The notes beneath the pieces were generated by a model that saw only the letters and a list, made by a program, of their open reading frames with translations, had not been told where the DNA came from and made no database searches. 64,000 nucleotides of DNA from NCBI RefSeq assembly GCF_002157685.2, contig NZ_AP026738.1, forward strand, positions 5,332,001 to 5,396,000. Reading direction: 5' to 3'. Positions within the stretch are counted from its first letter, which is position 1; each line of letters opens with the position of its first letter. The stretch is from Comamonas thiooxydans. GTDB taxonomy: Bacteria > Pseudomonadota > Gammaproteobacteria > Burkholderiales > Burkholderiaceae_C. Of this stretch, positions 24,082-34,088 are shown one piece after another. The translations under genes were made by a program, and so were the position numbers.

Positions 24082-25863
24082 TCACTGCATCTGCTGCAGA
24101 TTGCCGATGCGCACCAGCATCTCGGTGAACATCTGCATGTCCGTGCGCAGATCCGGCAGCTCCTGGTACTCCAGCGCATTGTGGGCCGTGTACTTCTTGC
24201 CGGGCATCGCCGGGCCGAAGTTGATGGCATTGGGCATCAGCTTGGCCGTAGTGCTGCCTGCGGTAGGCACGGGCTTGGCGTCCAGCCCCGTGGTGTCGCC
24301 AAAGATATTGAGCAGGGTACTCAGCCACGCGCCCTTGGGGTCGCGGGCCATCCAGTTGCCTTGCGTGTACTGCACGCTGACCGGCACCTTGGCCGCATCG
24401 CTCCAGCGGGCAATGCCCTGCTCCACCGCAGCGCGCAGCTGCTCCGGCGTCTTGCCTCGCGGCATGCGCGCATTGGCCGTCACCTCCAGCTTGCCGTCCA
24501 CGGACTTGATGAGATTGGGCGACAGCGTGAGCGGCCCCATGAAATCATCGGCATAGGCAATGCCCAGCTGCTTGCCCAGATAGTCCAGGCCGAACACGCC
24601 ATTGATATAGCGCACGGCCTGGCTGTACTGATTGGGCTGCAGCAGTGCCGCGCCCTGCTCCGGCATCAGGCTCTGCTGCAGAAACAGCGCCAGGCGCGGC
24701 ACGGGATTCACACCTTCCTCGGGGCGCGAGCCGTGAGCGGATGCACCGCTGACCTTGACCGTGACCATGCCCTCTGCGCGCTGCACATCGATGGAGAACT
24801 TCCCCTGAACCTCGTACCGGCGCACAAAGTCGTCCTTGTCCTTGGACAGCCGCTGCGCGATCAGATCCAGCGCAGCCACATCGGTGGCGGAGACGGTGGC
24901 GGAGGCCGTCTGCGCAATGGAGTTGGCCGAGGCGGCGCCGGCCATGGCGGTGATGGCAGGCTTGGCGGCATCCACGGCGACATCTGCAAACAAGGCCTTG
25001 AGCGCGCCCGTGCCCTTTTCAGCGACCACGGCCGGGTACTTGCTGTCCAGCACGATGTTGTACTGCGGCAGCGAGGTCTTGCTCTGGTAGTACTTCATGG
25101 CATCGCCGCCGGTTTCCTCGGTGGTCTCTATCATCAGGCGAATGCTGCGCGACAGCGGCAGACCGCTGTCCTTGACTGCCTTCATCGCATACAGCACGGT
25201 GGCGATGGAGCCCTTGTCGTCAATCGTGCCGCGCCCGTAAAGCCGGTCGCCCACGCGGGTGACCTGGAAAGGATTGATCTGCTTGCCGTCCAGTATCCAC
25301 TCGGCGGCCACCACCGGCACCACATCGGCATGGGTCAGGATGCCGAACTCGGCGGCCTCGCTGGCGCGGCTCGCCGCATTGGCAGGCAGTGTCACCTCAA
25401 AGATGCGGTTGTCCACATTGCGAAAGCGCAGCCCGAACTCGGCAGCCATGGATGCAACGAGTTTGCCGAAGTCCAGGATGGCCGGACTCTCATGCGCAGG
25501 CACCTTGGAATCACGCACCGTGGGCAGCGCCACCATGCGCTGCAGGCTTTCCAGCACCGCTGTCTCCTGGGTCAGGCGGTTGTACACCCCCAGCAACCGG
25601 GCGATATCCGCGAGTTCGCCGTCCGACAGCGTCTGGCCGCGCGTATAGCGCTGCACGGCAGCCGCCACGCCAGGCTCGGCCCTGGCGGCCTGTTGCGCAA
25701 AGGCCTTGAAGGATTCGGACGGGGTCGCAGCGGACGATGCGATCAGTGCGTCCAGCGCGGGTTTCTTCAAGGTCTGCGCCTGGATGGGCAGACTGACGCC
25801 TGCCAGACCGAGAATCAGGCCGGCGGCGATGAGGGGCAAAGAGGGCTTGCAGGATGGCTTCAT
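24082..25863 (-). CDS. Exported M20/M25/M40 family metallopeptidase (dipeptidase-like)
   Basis: 593 residues, long for the family. The signal peptide ends in PIQAQ. Metal-binding landmarks are GILTHADVVPV, GTIDDKGSIA, and ETTEETGGDA; the later GASAHGSRPEEGVNP is the dimerisation-domain signature and the C-terminal TGLDAKPVPTAGSTTAKLMPNAINFGP holds the last histidine-free ligand region typical of PepV/Sapep-like dipeptidases (cited in parts). The extra length lies in an N-terminal helical region (about 30-120). It probably cleaves peptides in the periplasm. It lies tail-to-tail with another M20 gene, and 54 bp downstream of dtd on the same strand. Confidence 0.86.
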   Translation of the reverse strand: MKPSCKPSLPLIAAGLILGLAGVSLPIQAQTLKKPALDALIASSAATPSESFKAFAQQAARAEPGVAAAVQRYTRGQTLSDGELADIARLLGVYNRLTQETAVLESLQRMVALPTVRDSKVPAHESPAILDFGKLVASMAAEFGLRFRNVDNRIFEVTLPANAASRASEAAEFGILTHADVVPVVAAEWILDGKQINPFQVTRVGDRLYGRGTIDDKGSIATVLYAMKAVKDSGLPLSRSIRLMIETTEETGGDAMKYYQSKTSLPQYNIVLDSKYPAVVAEKGTGALKALFADVAVDAAKPAITAMAGAASANSIAQTASATVSATDVAALDLIAQRLSKDKDDFVRRYEVQGKFSIDVQRAEGMVTVKVSGASAHGSRPEEGVNPVPRLALFLQQSLMPEQGAALLQPNQYSQAVRYINGVFGLDYLGKQLGIAYADDFMGPLTLSPNLIKSVDGKLEVTANARMPRGKTPEQLRAAVEQGIARWSDAAKVPVSVQYTQGNWMARDPKGAWLSTLLNIFGDTTGLDAKPVPTAGSTTAKLMPNAINFGPAMPGKKYTAHNALEYQELPDLRTDMQMFTEMLVRIGNLQQMQ

Positions 25864-25917
25864 GGACAGCTGTTGTTGAAATCGTGGTGGCGGATGGGTT
25901 CGCAGGCCTGGCCTTGC

Positions 25918-26367
25918 CTAGGCCTGCGGCTCCATGCGCATGGGAATGGTGACGGGGCCGTCATTGACCAGATGTACCTGCATGTCGGCAGCAAACTCAC
26001 CGGTCTGCACCTGAGCGTGGGCCATCCGGGCCTGGTCCACAAAGTATTCATAGAGGCGCCGGCCTTCGTCGGGCGCGGCGGCGGCGGTAAAGCTGGGGCG
26101 ATTGCCGCCTCTGGTATCGGCCGCCAGCGTGAACTGGCTGACCACCAGCAGCCCTCCGCCAATGTCCTGCAGGCTTTTGTTCATCTTTCCGGCCTCGTCG
26201 CTGAAGATGCGCAGCTTCAGCATCTTGGCCAGCAACTTGTCGGCCTCAGCCTCGGTATCGCCGCGCTCGGCACAAACCAGCGCCAGCAAGCCCTGGTCGA
26301 TCTGGCCCGTAATACGGCCGTCGACCTCCACGCGCGCCTGCTTGACGCGCTGAATCACACTCATCAT
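25918..26367 (-). CDS. dtd: D-aminoacyl-tRNA deacylase
   Basis: 149 residues (148 from the second ATG). Dtd frees tRNA from D-amino acids and glycine mischarged on tRNA-Ala. The two active-site motifs are intact: [17 protein letters not shown] and NDGPVTIPM, the latter with the chiral-proofreading Gly-cisPro pair. The start overlaps the stop of the upstream cation transporter gene as ATGATGA, so translation is coupled. The C-terminus ends in MRMEPQA. Confidence 0.96.
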   Translation of the reverse strand: MMSVIQRVKQARVEVDGRITGQIDQGLLALVCAERGDTEAEADKLLAKMLKLRIFSDEAGKMNKSLQDIGGGLLVVSQFTLAADTRGGNRPSFTAAAAPDEGRRLYEYFVDQARMAHAQVQTGEFAADMQVHLVNDGPVTIPMRMEPQA

Positions 26368-27338
26368 GTACTCAAACCTTCCTTGGCCGCGCCCTGTGCT
26401 TCGCCGCCCTGCTCTCCATCGGCCACTTCGCTGACCGTGTTCATGCCCATGGGCAGCAGCTCGATGCGGGCATACAGGCCTGGAATGGCCTGCAGCAGCG
26501 CGGCTTCAATCTCGGAGCGCAATTGTGCCGCTCGCTGCACGCTCCACTGGCCAGGAACATGCATGTGAAAGTCCACAAAGCTGCGCTCCCCCGCCTGGCG
26601 GCTGGAGATATTGTCAAAGTTCACCCCCTCGTTGCGCTTGGCATAGCCGTCCAGCAAAGTGTCAATCTTGAGACGCTGCGGCGCGTCCAGCGCCTGATCC
26701 ATCAGTCCTTGCGAGGACTGCCAGACCAGTTGCACCCCCTGCACGCAGATATGCACAGCCACTGCCAGAGCCACCAGTGCATCCATCCACAGCCAGCCCG
26801 TCAAGGCCGCAGCCAGCAGCCCGACCACCACGCCCACCGAAGTCCAGACATCGGTCAGCAGATGCCGCGCATCGCCCTCCAGCGCCATGGAGCGGTACTT
26901 GCGTGAAGAGCCCAGCATGACCCAGGCCAGCAGCCCGTTGAAGACGGTGCTGAGCAGCGACAGCATCAGGCCCCAGCTCAATTGCTCCAGTGGTTGCGGG
27001 TTCCACAGCCGCGACAGCGCCGCCCAGGCAATCGCCAGGCTGGCGCCTATGACCAGCACGCCTTCGAAACCGGCCGAGAAGTACTCTGCCTTGTAATGTC
27101 CATAAGGGTGCTCGGTATCCGCCGGTCGCTTGGCCACGGTCACCATGGTCAGTGCAAACATGGCTCCGGCCAGATTCACAAAGGACTCCAGCGCATCGGA
27201 CAGCAGGCCGACCGAGCCGGTCAGCCACCAGGCCAGGGTCTTGAGCACAATGGTGAGCAGTGCCACCACCACGGAGAGGCGCAGCAAATTGTGCGGCTGC
27301 AGCCATTGTGAATATGTTGAGACGTCAGATTTGGACAT
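26364..27338 (-). CDS. Cation diffusion facilitator family transporter (FieF-like)
   Basis: 324 residues. Six membrane segments occupy residues about 15-215 and a cytoplasmic metal-binding domain follows. The CDF signatures include [18 protein letters not shown] (metal site in helix 2; here N replaces one of the usual Asp residues), [14 protein letters not shown], and [13 protein letters not shown] in helix 5. It exports Zn, Fe or Mn in exchange for protons. The C-terminus has an acidic tail (about 300-324). It is coupled to dtd. An overlap with metal homeostasis in the rest of the window (mgtA) is only coincidental. Confidence 0.91.
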   Translation of the reverse strand: MSKSDVSTYSQWLQPHNLLRLSVVVALLTIVLKTLAWWLTGSVGLLSDALESFVNLAGAMFALTMVTVAKRPADTEHPYGHYKAEYFSAGFEGVLVIGASLAIAWAALSRLWNPQPLEQLSWGLMLSLLSTVFNGLLAWVMLGSSRKYRSMALEGDARHLLTDVWTSVGVVVGLLAAALTGWLWMDALVALAVAVHICVQGVQLVWQSSQGLMDQALDAPQRLKIDTLLDGYAKRNEGVNFDNISSRQAGERSFVDFHMHVPGQWSVQRAAQLRSEIEAALLQAIPGLYARIELLPMGMNTVSEVADGEQGGEAQGAAKEGLST

Positions 27339-27498
27339 GTTCAGGTTCTACAGCCTCTATATCACCAAGTGCTTTGATACATCAATAGTCTTTGCAAGTT
27401 GTCTATAAAGCAACCCAGAATCCCTTATCGTGATGGACATGTCATGGTCGAGGCTGACCTGATTCCTATATAAATACTCCCAGAAAAAAGGGAGGCGC

Positions 27499-29577
27499 AT
27501 GCCTGATACGTTGATAGCACAGCAACCGAGGGATGAGGACGCCATTCTTCGACTGGTGGCCGATACAGCGCCCGCTATGCTGGCTTATTTTGATGCCGAC
27601 ACACGCGCCTGTCGCTTTGCCAACGCGCGCTATGCAGAGCACTTTGGCCACACCATGCAAACCATTGTGGGCATGGATGTGCGTGACATTGTGGGCGAGC
27701 TGGTCTGGACACAGATCGAACCCTATCTGGACTCCGTGGCTGTCGACAATACTCAGACGCTGCGCTACACCCGCCAGGTCGAAAACGAGATTGGCCGGCT
27801 GCAACACATCGAGGCAGTGCTGCGCCCTCATGAGGAAAAAGGCGTACTCAAGGGCGTTGTGGCGCTGATGACCGATGTCAGCCACCACCATCTGGCGACA
27901 CAGCAGATACGCGACAGCGAAGAGCGCATGCGCAAATTCGCTGCCATCACCACCGAGGCCATCGTGCTGCATCGTGACGGCATCATCACGGACGGCAATG
28001 ACGCACTGGCCCGGCTGGTTGGCTACTCGCTTGGCGAGCTGCGCGGCACACCGGTTCTCGACTACGTGGCACCTGAAGCGCGCCTGCGGGCGCTGCAGAA
28101 CATGCGCAGCGAGCGAGAAGATCGCCTCGAGTCCGTGATCATGCACAAGAACGGCCAGCTAATCCCCGTAGAGATAGAGGCCTGCACCATGCCTGGAGAA
28201 AAGGACAGGCATCGCATCGTCCTGCTGCGCGACCTGACCGCAAGTCTTCAGACCCGGCAGCACATGGACTATCTGACCCAGCATGACCTGCTGACACATC
28301 TGCCCAATCGAGCGCGTCTCAACCATTTGCTGGCCGACGCCATCGCCAGGGCTGCCGGCGAGCAATCACGACTGGCGGTGCTGTCGCTGGACCTGGACCA
28401 GTTCAAGGCGGTGAACGATTCGCTCAGTCATCAGGCAGGGGATCTGCTGCTGTGCGAGCTTGCAAAGCGGCTCCGAAGCACTGTGGGTGCTCAGGACATC
28501 GTGGCCCGCACCGGCAGCGACGACTTTGTGGTCGTGCTGCCCGAAAACCCCGGCCTGCTGGAGACCGAGGCCCTGCTGACGCGACTTCGGGCCACGGCAG
28601 AGGCCCCCTATCTGATCGAGGGTACCCAACTGGTGATTTCCGTGAGTGTCGGCATCGCCATGTATCCCAAGGACGGGAAATGTCCGGCGTCCCTGCTGAG
28701 CAATGCCGAGGCCGCCATGCAGATGGCCAAGAGTCGCGGCCGCAGCTTCTCCCAGTTCTACACTCCTGCACTCGAAAGCCGGGCCACACGCATGCTGATG
28801 CAGGAGCAAATGCTGCGCAACGCCGTGGAACGCGGTGAGTTCGAGCTGCATTACCAGCCGCAGACCCTCATGCAGACGGGCGAGCTTTCAGGCTTCGAAG
28901 CCCTGGTGCGCTGGAAGCACCCGCACCGCGGCCTGGTCTCACCCGACGAGTTCATCGGCTTTGCCGAAAACCGGGGGCTGATCGCAGCCGTGGACCGCTG
29001 GGTGCTCTATCAGGCCTGTCGTCAAGCCCGTGCCTGGCAGCAACAAGGCTTTCCCGCCATCCCCGTAGCCGTCAACCTGTCGGCACAGGAATTCCGCCAG
29101 CGCGATGTAGTCAAGGAAGTGTCGCAGGCACTTGCCGACACGGGGCTGGACGCCTGCTATCTGCACATCGAGGTCACAGAAACCACGCTGATGCTCTCGG
29201 GCAACCAGATGCAGCAGACTCTGCATGCCCTCAAGGCACTGGGCGTGGGGCTGGCGATCGACGATTTCGGTACCGGCTACTCGTCTCTTGCCTATCTGCG
29301 CAAGCACCCCATAGACCGCCTCAAGATCGACCGCTCGTTCGTGGCCGATCTGCCCCACAACCCGGATGCGGCCGCCATTGTCAATGCCATCGTGCAGATG
29401 GGCCGCAGCCTGCATCTGGAGATTCTGGCCGAGGGTGTGGAAAGCACTGAACAGCTGCAACTTCTGAGAGAGATGGGCTGTGCCATGATGCAAGGGTTTC
29501 TCGTGTCAGCGCCATTATCTGCCGAGCAGGCTTCGGCATGGATGTCGCAACACTGTCAACTGCTACAAAGACAATAG
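27499..29577 (+). CDS. PAS-PAS-GGDEF-EAL cyclic-di-GMP protein, degenerate GGDEF
   Basis: 692 residues, soluble. Two PAS domains (about 15-125 and 140-250) are followed by GGDEF (about 260-425) and EAL (about 440-690). The GGDEF signature reads GSDDF (339-343), deviating at two positions, so cyclase activity is doubtful; it may bind GTP as an allosteric site. The EAL domain looks active: EALVRWKHP (Glu467), DDFGTGYSSL (Asp588-Asp589), LKIDRSFV and AEGVES. The likely role is c-di-GMP hydrolysis controlled by a PAS-bound ligand. GGGAGG at 27490-27495 is the ribosome site. AMP nucleosidase begins 3 bp after its stop. Confidence 0.93.
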   Translation: MPDTLIAQQPRDEDAILRLVADTAPAMLAYFDADTRACRFANARYAEHFGHTMQTIVGMDVRDIVGELVWTQIEPYLDSVAVDNTQTLRYTRQVENEIGRLQHIEAVLRPHEEKGVLKGVVALMTDVSHHHLATQQIRDSEERMRKFAAITTEAIVLHRDGIITDGNDALARLVGYSLGELRGTPVLDYVAPEARLRALQNMRSEREDRLESVIMHKNGQLIPVEIEACTMPGEKDRHRIVLLRDLTASLQTRQHMDYLTQHDLLTHLPNRARLNHLLADAIARAAGEQSRLAVLSLDLDQFKAVNDSLSHQAGDLLLCELAKRLRSTVGAQDIVARTGSDDFVVVLPENPGLLETEALLTRLRATAEAPYLIEGTQLVISVSVGIAMYPKDGKCPASLLSNAEAAMQMAKSRGRSFSQFYTPALESRATRMLMQEQMLRNAVERGEFELHYQPQTLMQTGELSGFEALVRWKHPHRGLVSPDEFIGFAENRGLIAAVDRWVLYQACRQARAWQQQGFPAIPVAVNLSAQEFRQRDVVKEVSQALADTGLDACYLHIEVTETTLMLSGNQMQQTLHALKALGVGLAIDDFGTGYSSLAYLRKHPIDRLKIDRSFVADLPHNPDAAAIVNAIVQMGRSLHLEILAEGVESTEQLQLLREMGCAMMQGFLVSAPLSAEQASAWMSQHCQLLQRQ

Positions 29578-29580
29578 TGC

Positions 29581-31074
29581 ATGGCCTCGAATACACCGAC
29601 ACCCTCTCATAAAAGCAGCAGCATGTTTCATACGGATGCCCCTCAGGCATTGGCCCATGTGCAGCAGCTGTACCGCGAGCAAATCGATCATCTGCGAGCT
29701 GCCATGCAGCGTTTCGTGGCGGGTGAAACTCCGGCCGCGCCCATTCATGCCTACTACCCGTTCGTACGCATCAAGACCACCACGGTGGCGCAAGCCGATA
29801 CCAAGCTGACCTACGGCTTTGTGGAAGGCCCAGGCACCTACGAGGCCACGCTGACCCGGCCCGACCTGTTTTCCAGCTACTTCGGCGAGCAACTGCGCCT
29901 GCTGATCCTGCACCACCAGGTCCCCATCGAAGTAGGCCTCAGCGACAAACCCATCCCGATTCATTTCTCGTTCGCCGACAACGACCATATCGAAGGTTCG
30001 CTCTCGCCAGAGCGCCGCATGCTGATGCGCGATGTGTTCGATCTGCCCGACCTGGAATCCATGGACGACGGCATTGCCAACGGCACCTGGCGCGCGGCGG
30101 CAGGCGAGGCCCTGCCTCTGTCGCTGTTCACCGCCCCACGCGTGGATTACTCGCTGCATCGCCTGCGCCACTACACAGGCACGGCCCCTGACTGGTTTCA
30201 GAACTTCGTGCTGTTCACCAACTACCAGTTCTATATCGACGAATTCATCCGCCTGGGCCACGCCGAAATGGCCAAGGAGGACAGCGAATACATTGCCTTT
30301 GTCGAGCCCGGCAATGTGGTGACCCGCCGCGCCGGCCTGCCCGCGGAAGCCGTCGACGAACTCGGCACGGCGCCGCCGCGCTTGCCGCAGATGCCGGGAT
30401 ACCACCTGGTGCGCGCGGACAACAGCGGCATCACCATGGTCAATATCGGAGTGGGCCCGGCCAATGCCAAGACCATCACCGACCACATCGCCGTGCTGCG
30501 CCCTCATGCCTGGATGATGCTGGGCCATTGCGCGGGTCTGCGCAACAGCCAGCAGCTGGGCGACTATGTGCTGGCCCACGCCTATGTGCGCGAAGACCAT
30601 GTGCTCGACGAAGAGCTTCCTCTATGGGTGCCGATTCCTGCGCTGGCCGAAATCCAGGTCGCGCTGCAGCAGGCCGTGGCCGATGTCACGCAAATGGAGC
30701 GTGCCGATCTCAAGCGCATCATGCGCACCGGCACCGTGGCCAGCACCGACAACCGCAACTGGGAACTGCTGCCCGACAACCTGCCCCAGCGCCGCTTCAG
30801 CCAGAGCCGAGCCGTGGCGCTGGATATGGAGTCGGCCACCATTGCCGCCAACGGCTTCCGCTTCCGCGTGCCCTATGGCACTTTGCTGTGCGTGAGCGAC
30901 AAGCCGCTGCACGGCGAGATCAAGCTGCCTGGCATGGCCAACCATTTCTATCGAGAGCGTGTGGACCAGCACTTGCGCATCGGCATGCGTGCCGTCGACA
31001 TACTGCGCGAAGGCGGCTCCGACCGCCTGCACAGCCGCAAGCTGCGCAGCTTTGACGAAGTGGCCTTCCAGTAA
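29581..31074 (+). CDS. amn: AMP nucleosidase
   Basis: 497 residues from the first ATG, or 483 from ATG 29623, which better matches the E. coli enzyme start; neither has a strong ribosome site. Amn cleaves AMP to adenine and ribose 5-phosphate. The sequence shows the N-terminal Amn domain (YYPFVRIKT, DRPDLF-like TRPDLFSSYF) and the PNP/UDP fold catalytic domain with TMVNIGVGPANAKTITDH, HAWMMLGHCAGLR, AHAYVREDHVLD, and DMESATIAANGFRFRVPYGT. It sits between two c-di-GMP-type genes with gaps of 3 and 9 bp, implying one transcript. Confidence 0.95.
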   Translation: MASNTPTPSHKSSSMFHTDAPQALAHVQQLYREQIDHLRAAMQRFVAGETPAAPIHAYYPFVRIKTTTVAQADTKLTYGFVEGPGTYEATLTRPDLFSSYFGEQLRLLILHHQVPIEVGLSDKPIPIHFSFADNDHIEGSLSPERRMLMRDVFDLPDLESMDDGIANGTWRAAAGEALPLSLFTAPRVDYSLHRLRHYTGTAPDWFQNFVLFTNYQFYIDEFIRLGHAEMAKEDSEYIAFVEPGNVVTRRAGLPAEAVDELGTAPPRLPQMPGYHLVRADNSGITMVNIGVGPANAKTITDHIAVLRPHAWMMLGHCAGLRNSQQLGDYVLAHAYVREDHVLDEELPLWVPIPALAEIQVALQQAVADVTQMERADLKRIMRTGTVASTDNRNWELLPDNLPQRRFSQSRAVALDMESATIAANGFRFRVPYGTLLCVSDKPLHGEIKLPGMANHFYRERVDQHLRIGMRAVDILREGGSDRLHSRKLRSFDEVAFQ

Positions 31075-31083
31075 AGCCCAGCC

Positions 31084-32298
31084 ATGCCGGAGACCGACCA
31101 GTTTTCCATGACATTGATGGTGGCCGTCAATTTGATGACGGTCGCTTTTGCACTGCCATGGTTTATGGGTCAGCAAATGAGCCGGGCAACCAGAAATGCT
31201 CAGCAATTCCTGCTTTTGCAGGGGCTGGCCTGGTTGCTCGTCTTCTGCGCCGGGCATGTACTAGCCTTCACATGGAATGCGCTGCTGTCGATCTCCAGTG
31301 CCGCTGTTGCAACCGGTGCACTGTGGCAGCTGCACAAAGCACTCAAGGGCTGGCTTGGACCTCGCAACAAGATACTCACCCGCTCCCTGGCCCTGCTGTG
31401 CCTGCTGACACTTGCGGGCGTGCTGGTTCTGATCGAGAGCAAGCCCTACCGGCTGGCCTGGTTCAATGTCAGCTACGGCTTGAGCCTTGCCACTCTGGTC
31501 TGCCTGACCTTATCGCCGCAAACCAACTCCGCCACTGCCTGGCGATATCTGCTGCTGGGTGCTGGCCTTTGCATCGCAGGCATTCTGGTCATACGCGGCT
31601 ACTTCACCTTGCACGCTCCCTGGCTTCACAGCTTTGCAGAGGAACCCAGCCCACATATGCTGCTTTCGTGGCTGATCCCCATGGGTTCCGCCATTCTTTT
31701 CGTATCGATCCTGATGGCCTGCCGTGACGAAGAAGTCCGTCAGCGATCCGCAAACGCACCAGAGGACAGCCTGACCGGCCTGCCGCTGCGCCAGGCCATC
31801 AAGAACCAGGCCCGCTTCATGCTTAACAGAGCTCGGCGCGAAAGCCTGCCGCTGGCCTTGATTCTGATCGACATGGATCACTTTTCCCGGGTCAACAGCC
31901 GCCATGGCTACCAGGCCGGAAACGCGGCGCTGCAGCTCATGTCACGCACTCTGCGAAAGCAGATGCGCGGCGACGAGGTCGTGGCCAGATGGCAGGGAGA
32001 ATCCTTTTGCCTGCTGATTCACGCCGACCAATTGGGTGTCAGGTCACTGCTGACTCGCATCCAGTCCGCATTCCAGATCGGCGCGCAGTACGAACTGCAG
32101 ATGGATCTGGACTTCAGCGCGGGTTGTGCCCTGGTCCCCACCGCCTGGAAGAGCCTGAGCCTCAACGAGCTGGCCAGCCATGCCGGCACCGCCCTGCAAC
32201 AGGCCAAGAATCAGGGCCGGGGAAGGGTGGAATGCACCACTCTGACGCCTCCGCCCGACGAGGATCATGCCCCCTCCGACCTGGCTCCGTTGACCTGA
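31084..32298 (+). CDS. Membrane GGDEF-domain protein with degenerate active site
   Basis: 404 residues. About seven hydrophobic segments fill residues 8-220, followed by a GGDEF domain (about 230-390). The domain keeps [31 protein letters not shown], but the signature itself is QGESF (304-308) in place of GGDEF, losing the first Gly and the key Glu. Catalysis is therefore unlikely and a receptor or scaffold role is more probable. It follows amn by 9 bp. The C-terminus is acidic and proline-rich. The membrane region has no recognised sensor domain. Confidence 0.85.
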   Translation: MPETDQFSMTLMVAVNLMTVAFALPWFMGQQMSRATRNAQQFLLLQGLAWLLVFCAGHVLAFTWNALLSISSAAVATGALWQLHKALKGWLGPRNKILTRSLALLCLLTLAGVLVLIESKPYRLAWFNVSYGLSLATLVCLTLSPQTNSATAWRYLLLGAGLCIAGILVIRGYFTLHAPWLHSFAEEPSPHMLLSWLIPMGSAILFVSILMACRDEEVRQRSANAPEDSLTGLPLRQAIKNQARFMLNRARRESLPLALILIDMDHFSRVNSRHGYQAGNAALQLMSRTLRKQMRGDEVVARWQGESFCLLIHADQLGVRSLLTRIQSAFQIGAQYELQMDLDFSAGCALVPTAWKSLSLNELASHAGTALQQAKNQGRGRVECTTLTPPPDEDHAPSDLAPLT

Positions 32299-32299
32299 T

Positions 32300-33892
32300 T
32301 CAGCACTCGGCCTTGATCAGATCGGCTGCCTTCTCGGCAATCATGATGGTCGGCGCATTCGTATTGCCGCTCACGATGCGCGGCATGACCGAGGCATCGA
32401 CCACGCGCAGCCCCTGCACCCCATGCACCCGCAAGCGGGCATCGACCACATCCTGCGCGCCCGGCCCCATGCGACAGCTTCCCACGGGGTGATAGATGGT
32501 GTCGGCGTAATTGCGGATGAACTGCTCGATCTCCTCGTCGCTGCGCGCCCCTGCCGAATGCTCCAGCTCCCGCCCCTCGAAGCGGGCCAGCGCAGGCTGC
32601 CCGAGAATTTCGCGCATGCGGCGCACGCCGCGCACCATGCGCTGCATATCGTCGGCCTCGGCAAAAAAGGCCGGGTCTATGAGCGGCATGATGGCCGCGT
32701 CGGCAGATGCCAGCCTCACGCGCCCCCGACTCCTTGGCTGCAGCAGGCAGACATGGCAGGAATAGCCATGGCCCAGCAAGGTCTTGCGGCCATGGTCGAC
32801 CAGCTTGCCCACCACAAAATGCAGCTGCAGATCGGGCACCGGCTCCTGGGGCCGGCTTCGGATAAAGCCACCGGCCTCGGCGAAATTGCTGGTCAGCATG
32901 CCCCGGCGCTCATGGCGCCAGCGGCCAATGCCCTGCCAGACATTCCTGAGACCGGCAAATGACAGGCCAAAGCTGTCCGTCATCTGCGGGCCGTCCACCA
33001 CCTGCACCACATCGGGATGGTCGTGCAGATGCTCGCCCACGCCAGGCAGATGGTGGACGACATCGATGCCCAGCTGCTGCAGATGCTCACCCGGACCGAT
33101 GCCCGAGAGCATCAGCAGCTGCGGCGACTGCAGTGCGCCAGCGCAGAGCAGGACCTCGCGTCGGCAGAGCAGTTGCCTGACATGCCCTCCCTGCACATAT
33201 TCCACGCCAACAGCCTTGCGTCCGTCCATCAGAACCCGCTGCACCTGGGCTGAGGTGATGATTTCCAGATTGGACCGGCTGCCGCGCACCGGCGTCAGAT
33301 AGGCCTTGGCCGCACTGCAGCGCTCGCCCTTGTGGTGCGTGACCTGATACAGACCCACGCCTTCCTGAGCTGCGCCGTTGAAGTCCGGGTTGTGCGCATG
33401 ACCGGCCTGCACGCCCGCCCGCACAAAGGCCTGGGCCAGTGGATTCGGGTCGCAGAGATCGGAGACATGCAAGGGACCGCTGGCACCATGCAGCGCATCC
33501 GCGCCGCGTGTATTGCATTCGGCCTTCAGGAAATAAGGCAGAACATCGCTCCAGCCCCAGTCTGGATTACCCTGAGCGCTCCAATATTCATAGTCCGCAG
33601 GCTGGCCACGCAGATAGATCATGGCATTGATGGAACTGGATCCGCCCATCACCTTGCCGCGCGGCTGGTAGCCCCGTCGGCCACCGAGTCCAGGCTGCGG
33701 CACCGTGCTCATGGCCCAGTTGTAGTTTTTCTGCTTGGCCATCAGCGCCAGCCCTGCGGGGCAGTGGATGAGCACGCTTGTGTCTTCGCCGCCAGCCTCC
33801 AGCAAGGTCACGCTGACCTGCGGGTTCTCGCTGAGCCTGGCTGCCAGCACCGCACCAGCGGAGCCGCCTCCCACCACCAGATAGTCACGCAT
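32300..33892 (-). CDS. GMC family FAD-dependent oxidoreductase (choline-dehydrogenase-like)
   Basis: 530 residues from the ATG at 33892, which has AAGGAG 7 bp upstream; the frame is open further but without homology. GMC enzymes oxidise alcohols with FAD. The Rossmann motif [17 protein letters not shown] is at the N-terminus, followed by [22 protein letters not shown] (cited in part), the second signature [16 protein letters not shown], and the C-terminal active-site region [16 protein letters not shown] with the catalytic His. The substrate may be an aliphatic or polyethylene-glycol-like alcohol as in related enzymes; it cannot be determined here. It is convergent with the GGDEF gene and divergent from the hbd-like gene. 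Confidence 0.93.
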   Translation of the reverse strand: MRDYLVVGGGSAGAVLAARLSENPQVSVTLLEAGGEDTSVLIHCPAGLALMAKQKNYNWAMSTVPQPGLGGRRGYQPRGKVMGGSSSINAMIYLRGQPADYEYWSAQGNPDWGWSDVLPYFLKAECNTRGADALHGASGPLHVSDLCDPNPLAQAFVRAGVQAGHAHNPDFNGAAQEGVGLYQVTHHKGERCSAAKAYLTPVRGSRSNLEIITSAQVQRVLMDGRKAVGVEYVQGGHVRQLLCRREVLLCAGALQSPQLLMLSGIGPGEHLQQLGIDVVHHLPGVGEHLHDHPDVVQVVDGPQMTDSFGLSFAGLRNVWQGIGRWRHERRGMLTSNFAEAGGFIRSRPQEPVPDLQLHFVVGKLVDHGRKTLLGHGYSCHVCLLQPRSRGRVRLASADAAIMPLIDPAFFAEADDMQRMVRGVRRMREILGQPALARFEGRELEHSAGARSDEEIEQFIRNYADTIYHPVGSCRMGPGAQDVVDARLRVHGVQGLRVVDASVMPRIVSGNTNAPTIMIAEKAADLIKAEC

Positions 33893-34025
33893 GTCCGCAC
33901 TCCTTTTGCCGCAAATTCTGACCAGAGGTCTGGGACGGCGAAACGCGGAAAAACACGGTCGTGCAGAAAAAACACTGTCATCGTGATGACTCCTAACACG
34001 CCAACCATGTCCGACTAGGGTCAAA

Positions 34026-34041
34026 CCCGGTCAGAACCGGG
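34026..34041. promoter_or_regulatory. Short palindrome upstream of the 3-hydroxyacyl-CoA dehydrogenase gene
   Basis: CCCGGT (34026-34031) and ACCGGG (34036-34041) flank CAGA. GATAAC (34041-34046), a possible -10 element, follows directly. It could be an operator for the gene at 34089. The arms are only 6 bp, so this may be chance. Confidence 0.25.
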
Positions 34042-34088
34042 ATAACATTTTCCCGTTCAAACGCACTTATCTGAATGGAGACAAAAAT

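Noticed and set aside
24181..26568. 795-codon open frame on the plus strand
   Set aside because: It runs antisense to the M20 peptidase and dtd genes, whose motifs are clear; composition is His/Gly/Arg-rich shadow.
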